This document shows, one piece after another, positions 42,374-50,549 of a stretch of DNA of 64,000 nt. The notes under the pieces are model-generated. The model worked only from the letters and a program-made list of their open reading frames with translations. It had not been told where the DNA came from and ran no database searches. Both the position numbers and the translations under genes were made by a program. The DNA comes from DASQEH01 sp963765725 (lineage in GTDB: Bacteria > Actinomycetota > Actinomycetes > Propionibacteriales > Nocardioidaceae): positions 1 to 64,000 of the forward strand of contig CAVXXI010000002.1 of the NCBI GenBank assembly GCA_963765725.1, in the 5' to 3' direction. Positions within the stretch are counted from its first letter, which is position 1, and each line of letters starts with the position of its first letter.

Positions 42374-43348
42374 ATGGAGCTTGGTCCCGAGCACGTCGGA
42401 CGGCGTGTCGTCGTACGGCGCGCGCTCCCCGGCGAGCGCGGCCCCAGCGGCGGCCCTGCGCTGACCGACGTGCTCGGTGTGCTGGAGGCTCTTACCGACG
42501 AGACGCTGCTCGTACGCCGCGACGACGGGGATGCCGTGACAGTCGATCGCTCCCGGGTCGTGGCCGCCAAGCCGGTGCCTCCGCGGGCGCCCGCTCGACC
42601 GCGCGTCACTCCGGAGGCGTTGCAGATCGTGTGCGAGGCGGGGTGGCGGGCCCCGGTCCGGGAGCGACTCGGCGACTGGCTGCTGCGGGCTGCGGGCGGC
42701 TTCACAGGACGGGCCAACTCCGTACTGCCGGTCGGTGACCCGGGTCTGCCCCTCGCCGTCGCCCTGCAGAAGGTGCAGGACTTCTACGCGCGCGTGCAGC
42801 TTCCCGTCCAGGCTGAGGTGGTCATCGGGTCGGGGATGGGGGAGGACCTGAGCGCCCGGGGCTGGGTCGCGGCACGACCCGAGCAGGCCGACACCTTGGT
42901 CCAGGTGGCGGCTCTGGCGGCAGGAGGGCCGAGGCCGCCCGGCGGGGGCGGCGCTCTGGAGGTACGCCTGAGCGAACGGCTCGGCGACGACTGGCTGCTG
43001 CGCTATGGGCGCTCTGCCGGCAACGACCCCGGCGTCGTCAGATCAGTGCTGGAAAGCTGCGACCGCGTGATCTTCGCACAGGTCGCAGAGCCGGCAATCG
43101 CGATCGGTCGCGCCGTGGTGACCCAGGGTTGGCTCGGCGTGTCCGCCGTCGAGGTGGAGCCCGGTCAGCGCCGCCAGGGACTCGGGTCCGCCGTCGTCGA
43201 CGCATTGCTGGCGTGGGGATCCGACTGCGGAGCCCGCTCGGCGTACGTGCAGGTGCTCGCCGACAACGCTCCAGCGCTGGCGCTGTACGCGCGCCGCGGC
43301 TTCCGTACGCACCACGGCTACCGCTACCTGCGCCCATCGAGCACCTGA
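42374..43348 (+). CDS. GNAT-family N-acetyltransferase with N-terminal extension
   Basis: 324 residues. The first 70 residues form a small beta-rich domain (HVGRRVVVRRALPGERGPSG, LLVRRDDGDAVTVDRSRVVA). The centre (ERLGDWLLRAAGGFTGRANS) and the C-terminal GNAT fold follow; the acetyl-CoA loop is VEPGQRRQGLGSAVVDALLA and the end reads ADNAPALALYARRGFRTHHG. The same architecture is common near fdxA/dapC in actinobacteria. Acceptor unknown. Confidence 0.82.
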   Translation: MELGPEHVGRRVVVRRALPGERGPSGGPALTDVLGVLEALTDETLLVRRDDGDAVTVDRSRVVAAKPVPPRAPARPRVTPEALQIVCEAGWRAPVRERLGDWLLRAAGGFTGRANSVLPVGDPGLPLAVALQKVQDFYARVQLPVQAEVVIGSGMGEDLSARGWVAARPEQADTLVQVAALAAGGPRPPGGGGALEVRLSERLGDDWLLRYGRSAGNDPGVVRSVLESCDRVIFAQVAEPAIAIGRAVVTQGWLGVSAVEVEPGQRRQGLGSAVVDALLAWGSDCGARSAYVQVLADNAPALALYARRGFRTHHGYRYLRPSST

Positions 43349-43393
43349 CTCGCTCGAGCCTGCGCTCCGGGAGCGGCCGTCGTGGAAGCTGCC

Positions 43394-43834
43394 TCAGGGT
43401 CGCGTCCTCGGGGAGCTCCTCGGCTTGCTCGGTGCCGGACTCGGAGGCGAGGGGGAGCCGCCCCAGCCGGCCGAGACCAGGACGGCGACGGTTCCACCGA
43501 GCAGGAAGAGGTAACCCGGCCCGTCGTTGGCGAAGAGGTAGTCGCCACCAGGGTGCCAGAAGAGCACCGCCGCAACGCCGAGCAGCCACCCTCCTGCGGC
43601 CAGCAGGCCCGGACGGCGCCCAGCGATAACCCGGGTAACGACGACGAGCGACACCGAACCGCCGATCGCCAGCGCCAAGCCCCACGGCACGGTCACGCCG
43701 TTCGGGCGCCAGGCGCTTCGCGACACCAACCCCGCGCAGACGGCCACCACCGCCGAGACCAGGGTGAGCACCGCGCAGGCGGCGACTGTGAGGACCGTCG
43801 CGCCGCCGGAGCCAGGGGCGCGCAGCTCGGGCAC
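43394..43834 (-). CDS. DUF6113 family membrane protein
   Basis: 146 residues from GTG 43834. Four hydrophobic segments (VLTVAACAVLTLVSAVVAVC, GLALAIGGSVSLVVVTRVIA, AAGGWLLGVAAVLFW, GYLFLLGGTVAVLVSAGW) with the family phrase WHPGGDYLFANDGPGYLFLL; it resembles DUF6113 proteins that accompany mshB. Function unknown. It begins 4 nt after the mshB stop, so mshB and this gene are one operon. Confidence 0.75.
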   Translation of the reverse strand: MPELRAPGSGGATVLTVAACAVLTLVSAVVAVCAGLVSRSAWRPNGVTVPWGLALAIGGSVSLVVVTRVIAGRRPGLLAAGGWLLGVAAVLFWHPGGDYLFANDGPGYLFLLGGTVAVLVSAGWGGSPSPPSPAPSKPRSSPRTRP

Positions 43835-43838
43835 CGGC

Positions 43839-44759
43839 TCAGGCCACTCCGGCGAAGAGATCCGTCTCGCGCCCGGTCGCGTCGGGTGCCGGGTGGCCCT
43901 TGACCAGCCGGTACGACTCCGTCGCCCACACCTCGTTGCCGAGGTTGTTCGACAGCGCGAAGAACGGCCCGTCGAGGGTGATCTGGGTGGCATGGGCGGC
44001 CATCGCCGCCATCTTTTCCTCGACGTACGACGAGCCGTCGATCTCGGTCGTGATCAGCTCGTCGGGCACCACGAACGACGGCAGCGGCCCTTCGGGGTCC
44101 ATGCCCTCGAAGAGGGTCATGTCACCGGCATCACGAAGGTGGCGGAGGGAGGCGCGCAGGCGCTCCTCCGACTGGGCGTTCCAGTAGATCTTCGCGATGT
44201 CCCACGCGTCGCCGAGGTCGAGCCGGTAGGAGGGGACGGCCGCGAGCAGGCTGGCGTACATCGCGACGCGGTGCGCCTGGATGTGGTCCGGATGGCCATA
44301 ACCTCCCCGATGGTCGTAGGTGAGCAGGACCTGCGGCCGGACCTCACGGATGATCTCCACGAGCACGTCGGCCGCGACGTTGAGGTCGGCGGCCCAGAAC
44401 GTGTCGGGTCGAATGTGCTCAGGCGGGATCGCCAGGCCGGTGCTGTCCGTCAGCATGCCGGTGTCGCGGAAACGCCCCGGTCCGCCGAGGTAGCGGAAGT
44501 CGCTCACCCCGAGTGCCTTCATGGCGTCCGAAAGCTCGCCGACGCGGTGCTCGCCGAGCCCGTCCTCGCGGTGCGCCGCCAGGTGCGACAGATCGTCGAC
44601 GAGGACCTCCCCCTCCTCGCCCAACGTGCACGTCACGAGGGTGACGGCCGCGCCCTCGGCGGCGTACTTGGCCATCGTGGCGCCGTTGCCGATGGACTCG
44701 TCGTCGGGGTGGGCGTGCACGAGCAGCAGCCTGCGACCGGGCAGGGGTTCTGTGGTCAT
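43839..44759 (-). CDS. mshB: Mycothiol precursor deacetylase
   Basis: 306 residues. It removes acetate from GlcNAc-inositol in mycothiol synthesis, a pathway restricted to actinobacteria. The zinc-binding motif is LLLVHAHPDDESIGNGATMA (His17, Asp20), with the third ligand in GYGHPDHIQAHRVAMYA. TLGEEGEVLVDD and DLGDAWDIAKIYWNAQSEER are also typical of MshB. Length is normal. Supports the actinobacterial assignment of the window. Confidence 0.92.
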   Translation of the reverse strand: MTTEPLPGRRLLLVHAHPDDESIGNGATMAKYAAEGAAVTLVTCTLGEEGEVLVDDLSHLAAHREDGLGEHRVGELSDAMKALGVSDFRYLGGPGRFRDTGMLTDSTGLAIPPEHIRPDTFWAADLNVAADVLVEIIREVRPQVLLTYDHRGGYGHPDHIQAHRVAMYASLLAAVPSYRLDLGDAWDIAKIYWNAQSEERLRASLRHLRDAGDMTLFEGMDPEGPLPSFVVPDELITTEIDGSSYVEEKMAAMAAHATQITLDGPFFALSNNLGNEVWATESYRLVKGHPAPDATGRETDLFAGVA

Positions 44760-44907
44760 GCTGGAAGCCTACGATGCAGCGCCGACGCCCCCGCCGCGCA
44801 ATGAGCGAAGATGGTCTCGCGCAGATGTCGATTTCCGTTCTGCACGTTCGTCTTCTCGGTAGCCGGGTGAGCCGTAGGGCCCACCCACCCCATCGAAGGA
44901 GCACACC

Positions 44908-45264
44908 ATGCCGCTGTACGTCTACAACCTGTACGAGGACGAGAAGGCCTACGCCGAGGGCGGCGCCGCCAACTTCGACGCCGTGATGAAGCTGCACCAG
45001 GACTTCTCCAAGATCGTCGCCGACTCGGGCGCGAAGATCGTCGCGGGCGAGGCTCTCCAGCCGTCGAGCACCGCCTCCTTCCTGCGCAACACCTGCACGG
45101 ACAAGGTCCAGGCCGTCGACAACCCGCTCCCCGAGCTCAAGGAGACGCTCGGCGGGTTCTACGTCGTCGACGTCAAGGACGAGGCCCAGGCGATGGAGCT
45201 GGCGCGCAGCGTGCCGGCACCGCACGGTTTCGTGGAGGTCCGTCCCGTCTGGGAGTTCAGCTGA
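44908..45264 (+). CDS. YciI/DGPF-domain protein
   Basis: 118 residues of the YCII-related fold: LYVYNLYEDEKAYAEGG, LHQDFSKIVADSGAKIVAGE, GGFYVVDVKDEAQAMELARS, VEVRPVWEF. GAAGGAG lies 7-13 nt before the ATG. The gene overlaps the following ECF sigma gene; YCII proteins paired with such sigma factors define the ECF42 group, where the YCII protein is thought to be part of the same response. Ligand unknown. Confidence 0.85.
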   Translation: MPLYVYNLYEDEKAYAEGGAANFDAVMKLHQDFSKIVADSGAKIVAGEALQPSSTASFLRNTCTDKVQAVDNPLPELKETLGGFYVVDVKDEAQAMELARSVPAPHGFVEVRPVWEFS

Positions 45265-46526
45265 CCGACGAGGCGCCATCGGCCTCGTCCGCCGTCGAGC
45301 GGGCGCACCGCGAGCACTGGGGCAGCGTGCTCGCCTGCACCATGCGGTTCGCCCGCGACCTCGATATCGCCGAGGAGGCCACAGCGGACGCCTTCGAGCT
45401 CGCACTGCGGACCTGGCCGACGTCGGGTGTGCCGCGGTCAGTCGAAGCCTGGCTGATCACGGCCGCCCGGCGACGGGCCATCGACCGCATCAGGCGTGAG
45501 TCGCGCCTGCGCAAGGCACTCGGCCAGCTCGAGGGCGAGCTGCTCGCCGGCGAGCCCGCGTCGGGTCCGACCGGGTACTCGCGACACGCCTGGTATGCGG
45601 AGAACGGCTCCGCCTCGGAGCCCGACGACGAGCTGCGGCTGGCCGTCCTCTGCGCTCATCCCGCCCTGAGCGAGCAGTCGCAGGTGATGCTCATGCTCCG
45701 GCTGGCATGCGGCGTCGCCACCGAGGCCATCGCTGCGGCCTTCCTGACCAAGCCCGCCACAGCTGCGGCCCGGCTGACCCGCGCCAAGCAGAGCATCTCG
45801 TCGGCGGCCGGCGCGTTGACGATGCCCGACGACGATGAGGTGGAGGAACGGCTGGCTGCCGTACGTCGCGCCACGTACGTCACCTACACCATGGGACACA
45901 CCGCTGGCGACGGCCACGAGCTCCGCAGCGGGGAGCTGGTGGCCCACGCCCGGCACCTTGCGTCGACGCTGGTCGCCCAGCACCGCGACCCGGAGAACGC
46001 CGGGCTCCTCGCCCTCATCGACCTCACCGAGGCCCGCGCGCCGGGTCGCCTGGTCGACGGCGCGCAGGTCCTGCTCGAGAACGCCGACCGCGGCAGCTGG
46101 GACACCGACCTGATCACCTCCGGGCTCGCGTTGCTCGATCACGCCCTGCGCGCAGACCCGCCCGGGCGGTATGCGCTGCAGGCCGCCATCGCCGCCGAGC
46201 ACGCCCGAGCCGCGAGCTTCGACGACACCGACTGGCGGCGCGTAGTGGACCTGTACGCCGTGCTGCTGTCACTCGAGCCGAACCCGACGTTCGCGGTCGG
46301 ACGGGCCGTCGCGCTGAGCCATGCCGTGTCCCCGGCGGCGGGTCTCGCGGACCTCACCGAGCTGAGGGACGTCGCGGCGCTGCAGAGCTACCCGTACCTG
46401 CACGCCGCGCGGGCGGACTGCCTGCGTCGGCTCGGGCGGCCCGACGAGGCGCGCGATGCGTACCGGGTCGCAGCCCGGTACGCCCGCAACGACGCCGAGC
46501 GGAACTTCTTCCTCACCGCCTCCTGA
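45261..46526 (+). CDS. ECF42-type RNA polymerase sigma factor
   Basis: About 421 residues: sigma region 2 (EHWGSVLACTMRFARDLDIA, then EEATADAFELALRTWP), region 4 (LMLRLACGVATEAIAAAFLT, KPATAAARLTRAKQSI) and a C-terminal DUF6596/TPR-like half (PAAGLADLTELRDVAALQSY, RPDEARDAYRVAARYARN). This is the ECF42 architecture. The best start is CTG 45261 overlapping the YciI stop (CTGA): it restores the full region 2, while the first GTG (45327) would cut into it. In relatives I would expect GTGA here. Confidence 0.8.
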   Translation: MTDEAPSASSAVERAHREHWGSVLACTMRFARDLDIAEEATADAFELALRTWPTSGVPRSVEAWLITAARRRAIDRIRRESRLRKALGQLEGELLAGEPASGPTGYSRHAWYAENGSASEPDDELRLAVLCAHPALSEQSQVMLMLRLACGVATEAIAAAFLTKPATAAARLTRAKQSISSAAGALTMPDDDEVEERLAAVRRATYVTYTMGHTAGDGHELRSGELVAHARHLASTLVAQHRDPENAGLLALIDLTEARAPGRLVDGAQVLLENADRGSWDTDLITSGLALLDHALRADPPGRYALQAAIAAEHARAASFDDTDWRRVVDLYAVLLSLEPNPTFAVGRAVALSHAVSPAAGLADLTELRDVAALQSYPYLHAARADCLRRLGRPDEARDAYRVAARYARNDAERNFFLTAS

Positions 46527-46531
46527 CCCCC

Positions 46532-46620
46532 CGGTCGAGCGGGCGAGAACGTCCGGTCGAGCGGGCGAGAACGTCCGGTCGAGCGGGCAAGAAGTGTCCG
46601 GTCGACCGGGCAAGAATGTT
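46532..46620 (+). repeat. Tandem 22-bp family B repeats, four units
   Basis: Units at 46532, 46554, 46576 (23 bp) and 46599, core GGTCGAGCGGGCGAGAACG; the first two are identical. They begin 6 bp after the sigma gene stop. Confidence 0.9.
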
Positions 46621-46633
46621 CGGCCTCGGGACA

Positions 46634-46740
46634 CTCGGCAGGAACTACATGACCCCTCGAAGGGAACTAAATGACCCCCGGGGAACTACATGACCCCTCG
46701 GCAGGAACTACATGACCCCTCGGCGGGAGTTACGTGGCTC
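46634..46740 (-). repeat. Tandem 22-bp family A repeats, five units, reverse
   Basis: Units at 46634, 46656, 46678 (19 bp), 46697 and 46719, core GGAACTACATGACCCCTCG. They face the family B array directly, and their right end supplies the stop codon and last residues of the next gene. Confidence 0.9.
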
Positions 46741-47881
46741 CTCGGCGGGGGAGCGCGGCGCGCACGTCGGGGACCCGGCCGCGGAGCGCGTCCAGGGCGG
46801 CGACCGTTCGCTGCGGCTCGCCGACCGCGGCGAGGTTCGCCATCCCGGCGTCGCCCGACGCGAGCCCGACGCGGATGAGCTCGATGGTCTTCTCGATCCT
46901 GGGTACGACGCCGTCGAGGATCTGCTCAGCGCCGACGTCCCCGTACGCGTCGGCCATCACCTCGAGCCGGTACGCAGCCGTCGACGCCGGCAGCACCTGC
47001 CACATCGGGACCCAGTTCCAGGCGGCGAAAGCGAGGTCCTCCAGCGGGGTAGCGGGCCCGGCAAGGTCCCAGTCGAAGACGCCCACCAGCCGCTCTCCGG
47101 TCGCGGACGTGCTGACCGCCACGTTGTACGGCGCGAAGTCGTTGTGGCACAGCACCTCCCCGGCCCTTGGCGCCGACGTCGTCGCGCGCCACGGCCCGGG
47201 CAGCGACGTCGCGGCGACGGCGTCGTGGAACCGCCGCAGCCACCGCATCGCGTCGCCGAGCAGCTCCTCTGACGGCGCTTCCAGGTCCGGCTCTGGTACG
47301 CGCCCCGGCAGGTACTCCAGCACCTCGCGGCCACGCTCGTCGAAGCCGTACACCCGCGGCACCTCGACCAGGCCGGCAGGGCCTCGGAGCTCCGTCAGGA
47401 GGGCGTGCACGGAAGGGGTCCACGGTCCTCTGGCGCGACGCACGGTCCCTCCGACCCGGACCGCGCCGCCGACGTTCCCGCCGAGCAGCCGGGTGCCGTC
47501 GAGCAGCGCCGCGCCCAGCTGCGCGACGAACGGACGGTCGGCAGGCAGCCACCCGACGTCGGACAGCTCCTCCGGACCGAGCCAACGGACCGCGTCGTGC
47601 TCCCCGGGCAGCGGCTCCCCCGCGACGAGGCTCGCGAGGTGCACATTGAGCTCGTACTCACCCTCGAGCGCCTGCGAGCCTGCCAGCCGCCGACCGACCT
47701 CGATCTCGCAGCCGAGCTCTTCTCGCACCTCGCGCTCGGCGGCCTCTGCAGTCGACTCACCCGTCAGCACCTTGCCTCCGGGCAGCTCCCACCTCCCCGC
47801 CAGAGCGGCCGGCCGGGTCCGTCGCGCGGCCAGCACGCGCCCGTGTCGCACGATCGCGGCGGCCGCCACTTCGGTGCTCAT
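46730..47881 (-). CDS. Nudix hydrolase fused to aminoglycoside-phosphotransferase-like kinase
   Basis: 383 residues from ATG 47881. Residues 1-130 are a MutT-type Nudix domain (ALAGRWELPGGKVLTGESTA, then EAAEREVREELGCEIEVG). Residues about 140-375 are an APH-fold kinase with GGNVGGAVRVGGTVRRARGP, the Brenner motif VLCHNDFAPYNVAV and the metal site VFDWDLAGPATPLEDLAFAA. Each is usually a separate protein. Substrates unknown. No stop or start separates them, but loss of a stop through an indel would look the same. The last residues, LPRRGAT, are encoded by a family A repeat unit. Confidence 0.8.
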   Translation of the reverse strand: MSTEVAAAAIVRHGRVLAARRTRPAALAGRWELPGGKVLTGESTAEAAEREVREELGCEIEVGRRLAGSQALEGEYELNVHLASLVAGEPLPGEHDAVRWLGPEELSDVGWLPADRPFVAQLGAALLDGTRLLGGNVGGAVRVGGTVRRARGPWTPSVHALLTELRGPAGLVEVPRVYGFDERGREVLEYLPGRVPEPDLEAPSEELLGDAMRWLRRFHDAVAATSLPGPWRATTSAPRAGEVLCHNDFAPYNVAVSTSATGERLVGVFDWDLAGPATPLEDLAFAAWNWVPMWQVLPASTAAYRLEVMADAYGDVGAEQILDGVVPRIEKTIELIRVGLASGDAGMANLAAVGEPQRTVAALDALRGRVPDVRAALPRRGAT

Positions 47882-47923
47882 ACACCGCAGCCTGACACGG
47901 CGGCGCCCCGGTAGGGTCCGGGC

Positions 47924-49585
47924 ATGACCGAGCGCTGGTACAAGGAGGCGGTCGTCTACTCCGTCGAGGTCGACACGTTCCAGGACTCCGACGGCGACGG
48001 CTTCGGTGACCTGGCCGGGCTCATCGGTCGGCTGGACTACGTGGCACGACTCGGTGCGACGTGCCTGTGGCTCAACCCCATTCATCCCACCCCCCACCGC
48101 GATGCCGGGTACGACGTCAGCGACTACTACGGGATCGACCCGCGGATCGGCACGCTGGGCGACTTCGCGGAGCTCTGCCGGCAGGCTCGCCAGCGCGGCA
48201 TCCGCATCCTGCTGGACCTCGTCGTCAACCACACGTCGGACCAGCACCCGTGGTTCCAGTCCGCGCGGAGCGACCCCGCGTCGCCGTACCGCGACTGGTA
48301 CGTCTGGAGCGAGTCCGAACCGGCCGACCGCTTCGAGGGGATGGTCTTCCCCGGCGAGCAGAAGGAGACCTGGACCTTCGACGACGTGGCGAAGGCCTGG
48401 TACTACCACCGCTTCTTCGCCTTCCAGCCCGATCTCAACTGGCGCAACCCCCAACTGAGGGCGGAGATCAGCAAGGTCATGGGGTTCTGGCTCCAGCTGG
48501 GCGTCTCCGGCTTCCGGATCGACGCCCTGCCCTTCGTACTGGAGCAGGGACCGCCCTCGCTGGCCGGGGGCTCGGGCCAGGACATGTCGATCCTCGACGA
48601 CTGGCGCCAGGACCTGCAGTGGCGCAGCGGTGACGCGGTCCTCCTGTGCGAGGCCAACGTCGACCCCGAGGAGCTGCCGGCGTACTGCGCCTCGCGGGCC
48701 GGCGGTCCCAACGACCGGGCCCACATGCTGTTCGGCTTCCCGCTGAACCCGTACCTGTGGCTGGCCCTGGCCCGGCGGGAGGCCGAGCCGGTCATCGAGG
48801 CGCTTCGGCGCGCCCCCATCCTCCCCGCGATGGCGCAGTGGGCGACCTTCCTCCGCAACCACGACGAGCTCGACCTCAGCCGGCTCACCATGGACCAGCG
48901 CTCCCAGGTGACCAAGGTGTTCGCGCCCAAGCCCGACATGGTCATCTACTCCCGAGGTGTCCGGCGCCGCCTGGCGCCGATGCTCAAGCACGACCGGCGG
49001 CACATCGAGCTCGCGTACTCGCTGCAGTTCACGATGCCCGGCACGCCAGTGCTGCGCTACGGCGAGGAGATCGGGATGTCGGAGGACCTGACACTGCCCG
49101 GACGCGATGCGATCCGTACGCCGATGCAGTGGCAGGACCGTCCCAACGCCGGCTTCTCGACGGCAGCACCCGAGGACCTCGTACGGCCGGTGGTCACCCG
49201 GGGCAAGGCCGGCTTCAAGACCGTCAACGTGCGCTCGCAGCAGGTCGACCAGGGGTCGCTGCTCAGCTGGTTCGAGCGGCTGGTCCGGGTCCTGCGCGAG
49301 TGCCCGGAGATCGGCGTCGGCACGTGCACGGTCATCGACGTACCACTGCCCGCGGGCGTGGTCGCGCACCGGTTCGATGCGCCCGAAGGTTCGATCCTGC
49401 TGCTCCACAACCTCGACGACACGCCGGTCCAGTTCGACATCGGCCGGCTCGCCGGTGTGGCGGGCAGGCCGTCGGAGGTGTTCAGCGACAGCGCGTACCG
49501 GTCGCCGGCCACGACACTCAAGGATCTTGAGCTCACCGGCTGGGGCTACCGGTGGATCCGGCTCAGCGAGGGTGTAGGCGTCTGA
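47924..49585 (+). CDS. GH13 alpha-amylase family protein (trehalose-synthase-like)
   Basis: 553 residues. TIM-barrel motifs of glycoside hydrolase family 13: WYKEAVVYSVEVDTFQDSDG, DLVVNHTSDQHPWF, the nucleophile Asp200 in GFRIDALPF, acid/base Glu243 in LLCEANVDPE, and Asp314 in FLRNHDELDLSRL. The start and the DQHPWFQSARSDPASPYRDW segment are closest to trehalose synthase and GH13_16, but it is shorter in the C-terminus. It acts on maltose-like alpha-glucosides; exact reaction unknown. It is divergent from the Nudix-kinase gene, 42 bp apart. Confidence 0.82.
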   Translation: MTERWYKEAVVYSVEVDTFQDSDGDGFGDLAGLIGRLDYVARLGATCLWLNPIHPTPHRDAGYDVSDYYGIDPRIGTLGDFAELCRQARQRGIRILLDLVVNHTSDQHPWFQSARSDPASPYRDWYVWSESEPADRFEGMVFPGEQKETWTFDDVAKAWYYHRFFAFQPDLNWRNPQLRAEISKVMGFWLQLGVSGFRIDALPFVLEQGPPSLAGGSGQDMSILDDWRQDLQWRSGDAVLLCEANVDPEELPAYCASRAGGPNDRAHMLFGFPLNPYLWLALARREAEPVIEALRRAPILPAMAQWATFLRNHDELDLSRLTMDQRSQVTKVFAPKPDMVIYSRGVRRRLAPMLKHDRRHIELAYSLQFTMPGTPVLRYGEEIGMSEDLTLPGRDAIRTPMQWQDRPNAGFSTAAPEDLVRPVVTRGKAGFKTVNVRSQQVDQGSLLSWFERLVRVLRECPEIGVGTCTVIDVPLPAGVVAHRFDAPEGSILLLHNLDDTPVQFDIGRLAGVAGRPSEVFSDSAYRSPATTLKDLELTGWGYRWIRLSEGVGV

Positions 49586-49754
49586 GAGCGGAGCCGTCGC
49601 GTGGCGTCCACACAGCACCGGATATCCTGTGCCCATACTTCCGCGATCTGTGAAGTGTCTTGTCCATGAAGGGTTGATGACTGTTGAGGACGCGCTGGTG
49701 GGGACCGGCGGGGGCTTCGGAGCGCTCGTTCGACGTGCACGGTAGGAGGCTCGG

Positions 49755-50547
49755 GTGACGCCGACCGGTGTCCTCGGGCCAGGGCGGGCCAGAGTCGAGG
49801 CCAAGACGCTCAGGCAGGACCGCTGGTGGCTCCCGCCGCTCGCGACGTTCGTGGTGTTCACGGCATTCGTGATCTACGCGACGTGGCGGGCGTTCGCCGG
49901 CTCGAACTACTACTCCGCCCCGTACATCTCGCCGTTCTACTCGCCCTGCCTCACGAACGACTGCGTCTCCGGGTCGTCGGACTTCGGTCAGCCGTTCTCC
50001 TGGTTCCAGCTCTCCCCCGCGCTCATCATCTTGATCTTCCCGCTCGGCTTCCGCGCCACCTGCTACTACTACCGCAAGGCGTACTACCGGGCGTTCTGGC
50101 TGTCGCCGCCCGCCTGCGCCGTGGCCGAGCCCCACGGTGGGTACTCCGGCGAGACGCGTTTCCCGCTCATCCTGCAGAACATCCACCGCTACTTCTGGTA
50201 CGCCGCGGTCCTCGTCTCCCTCGTCCTGACGTACGACGTGGTGCTGGCGTTCCGCGACGAGAACGACGACTGGGGCCACGTCGGCCTCGGCACGCTCGAT
50301 CATGCTCGCCAACATCGTGCTGATCTGGCTCTACACCCTGTCGTGCCACTCGTGCCGCCACGCGGTGGGCGGGCGGCTCCGGCACTTCTCCAAGCATCCG
50401 ATCCGCTACCAGCTGTGGACGGCCGTCTCGAAGCTCAACGCGAAGCACGCCCAGTTCGCCTGGCTGTCGCTGTTCTCCGTGGCCCTCACGGACCTCTACA
50501 TCTACCTGCTGGCAACCGGTGCGTTCAGTGACCCGAGGTTGTTCTGA
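49755..50547 (+). CDS. sdhC: Succinate dehydrogenase cytochrome b / membrane subunit, frameshifted
   Basis: Anchors the SdhAB head in the membrane and carries heme and quinone sites. The frame from 49755 gives QDRWWLPPLATFVVFTAFVI, SPFYSPCLTNDCVSGSSDFG, FRATCYYYRKAYYRAFWLSP and DDWGHVGLGTL. The remainder (MLANIVLIWLYTLSCHSCRH, then FSKHPIRYQLWTAVSKLNAK) is in the next frame, starting at 50302. One extra G in CTCGATC near 50298 accounts for the break. Five membrane segments are visible when joined, as in actinobacterial SdhC/D fused subunits. Directly followed by sdhA. Confidence 0.82.
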
Positions 50548-50549
50548 CC

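Noticed and set aside
46730..49861. Single 1043-aa minus-strand protein
   Set aside because: Only the part up to 47881 has homology; the rest is antisense to the GH13 gene and a by-product of high GC.
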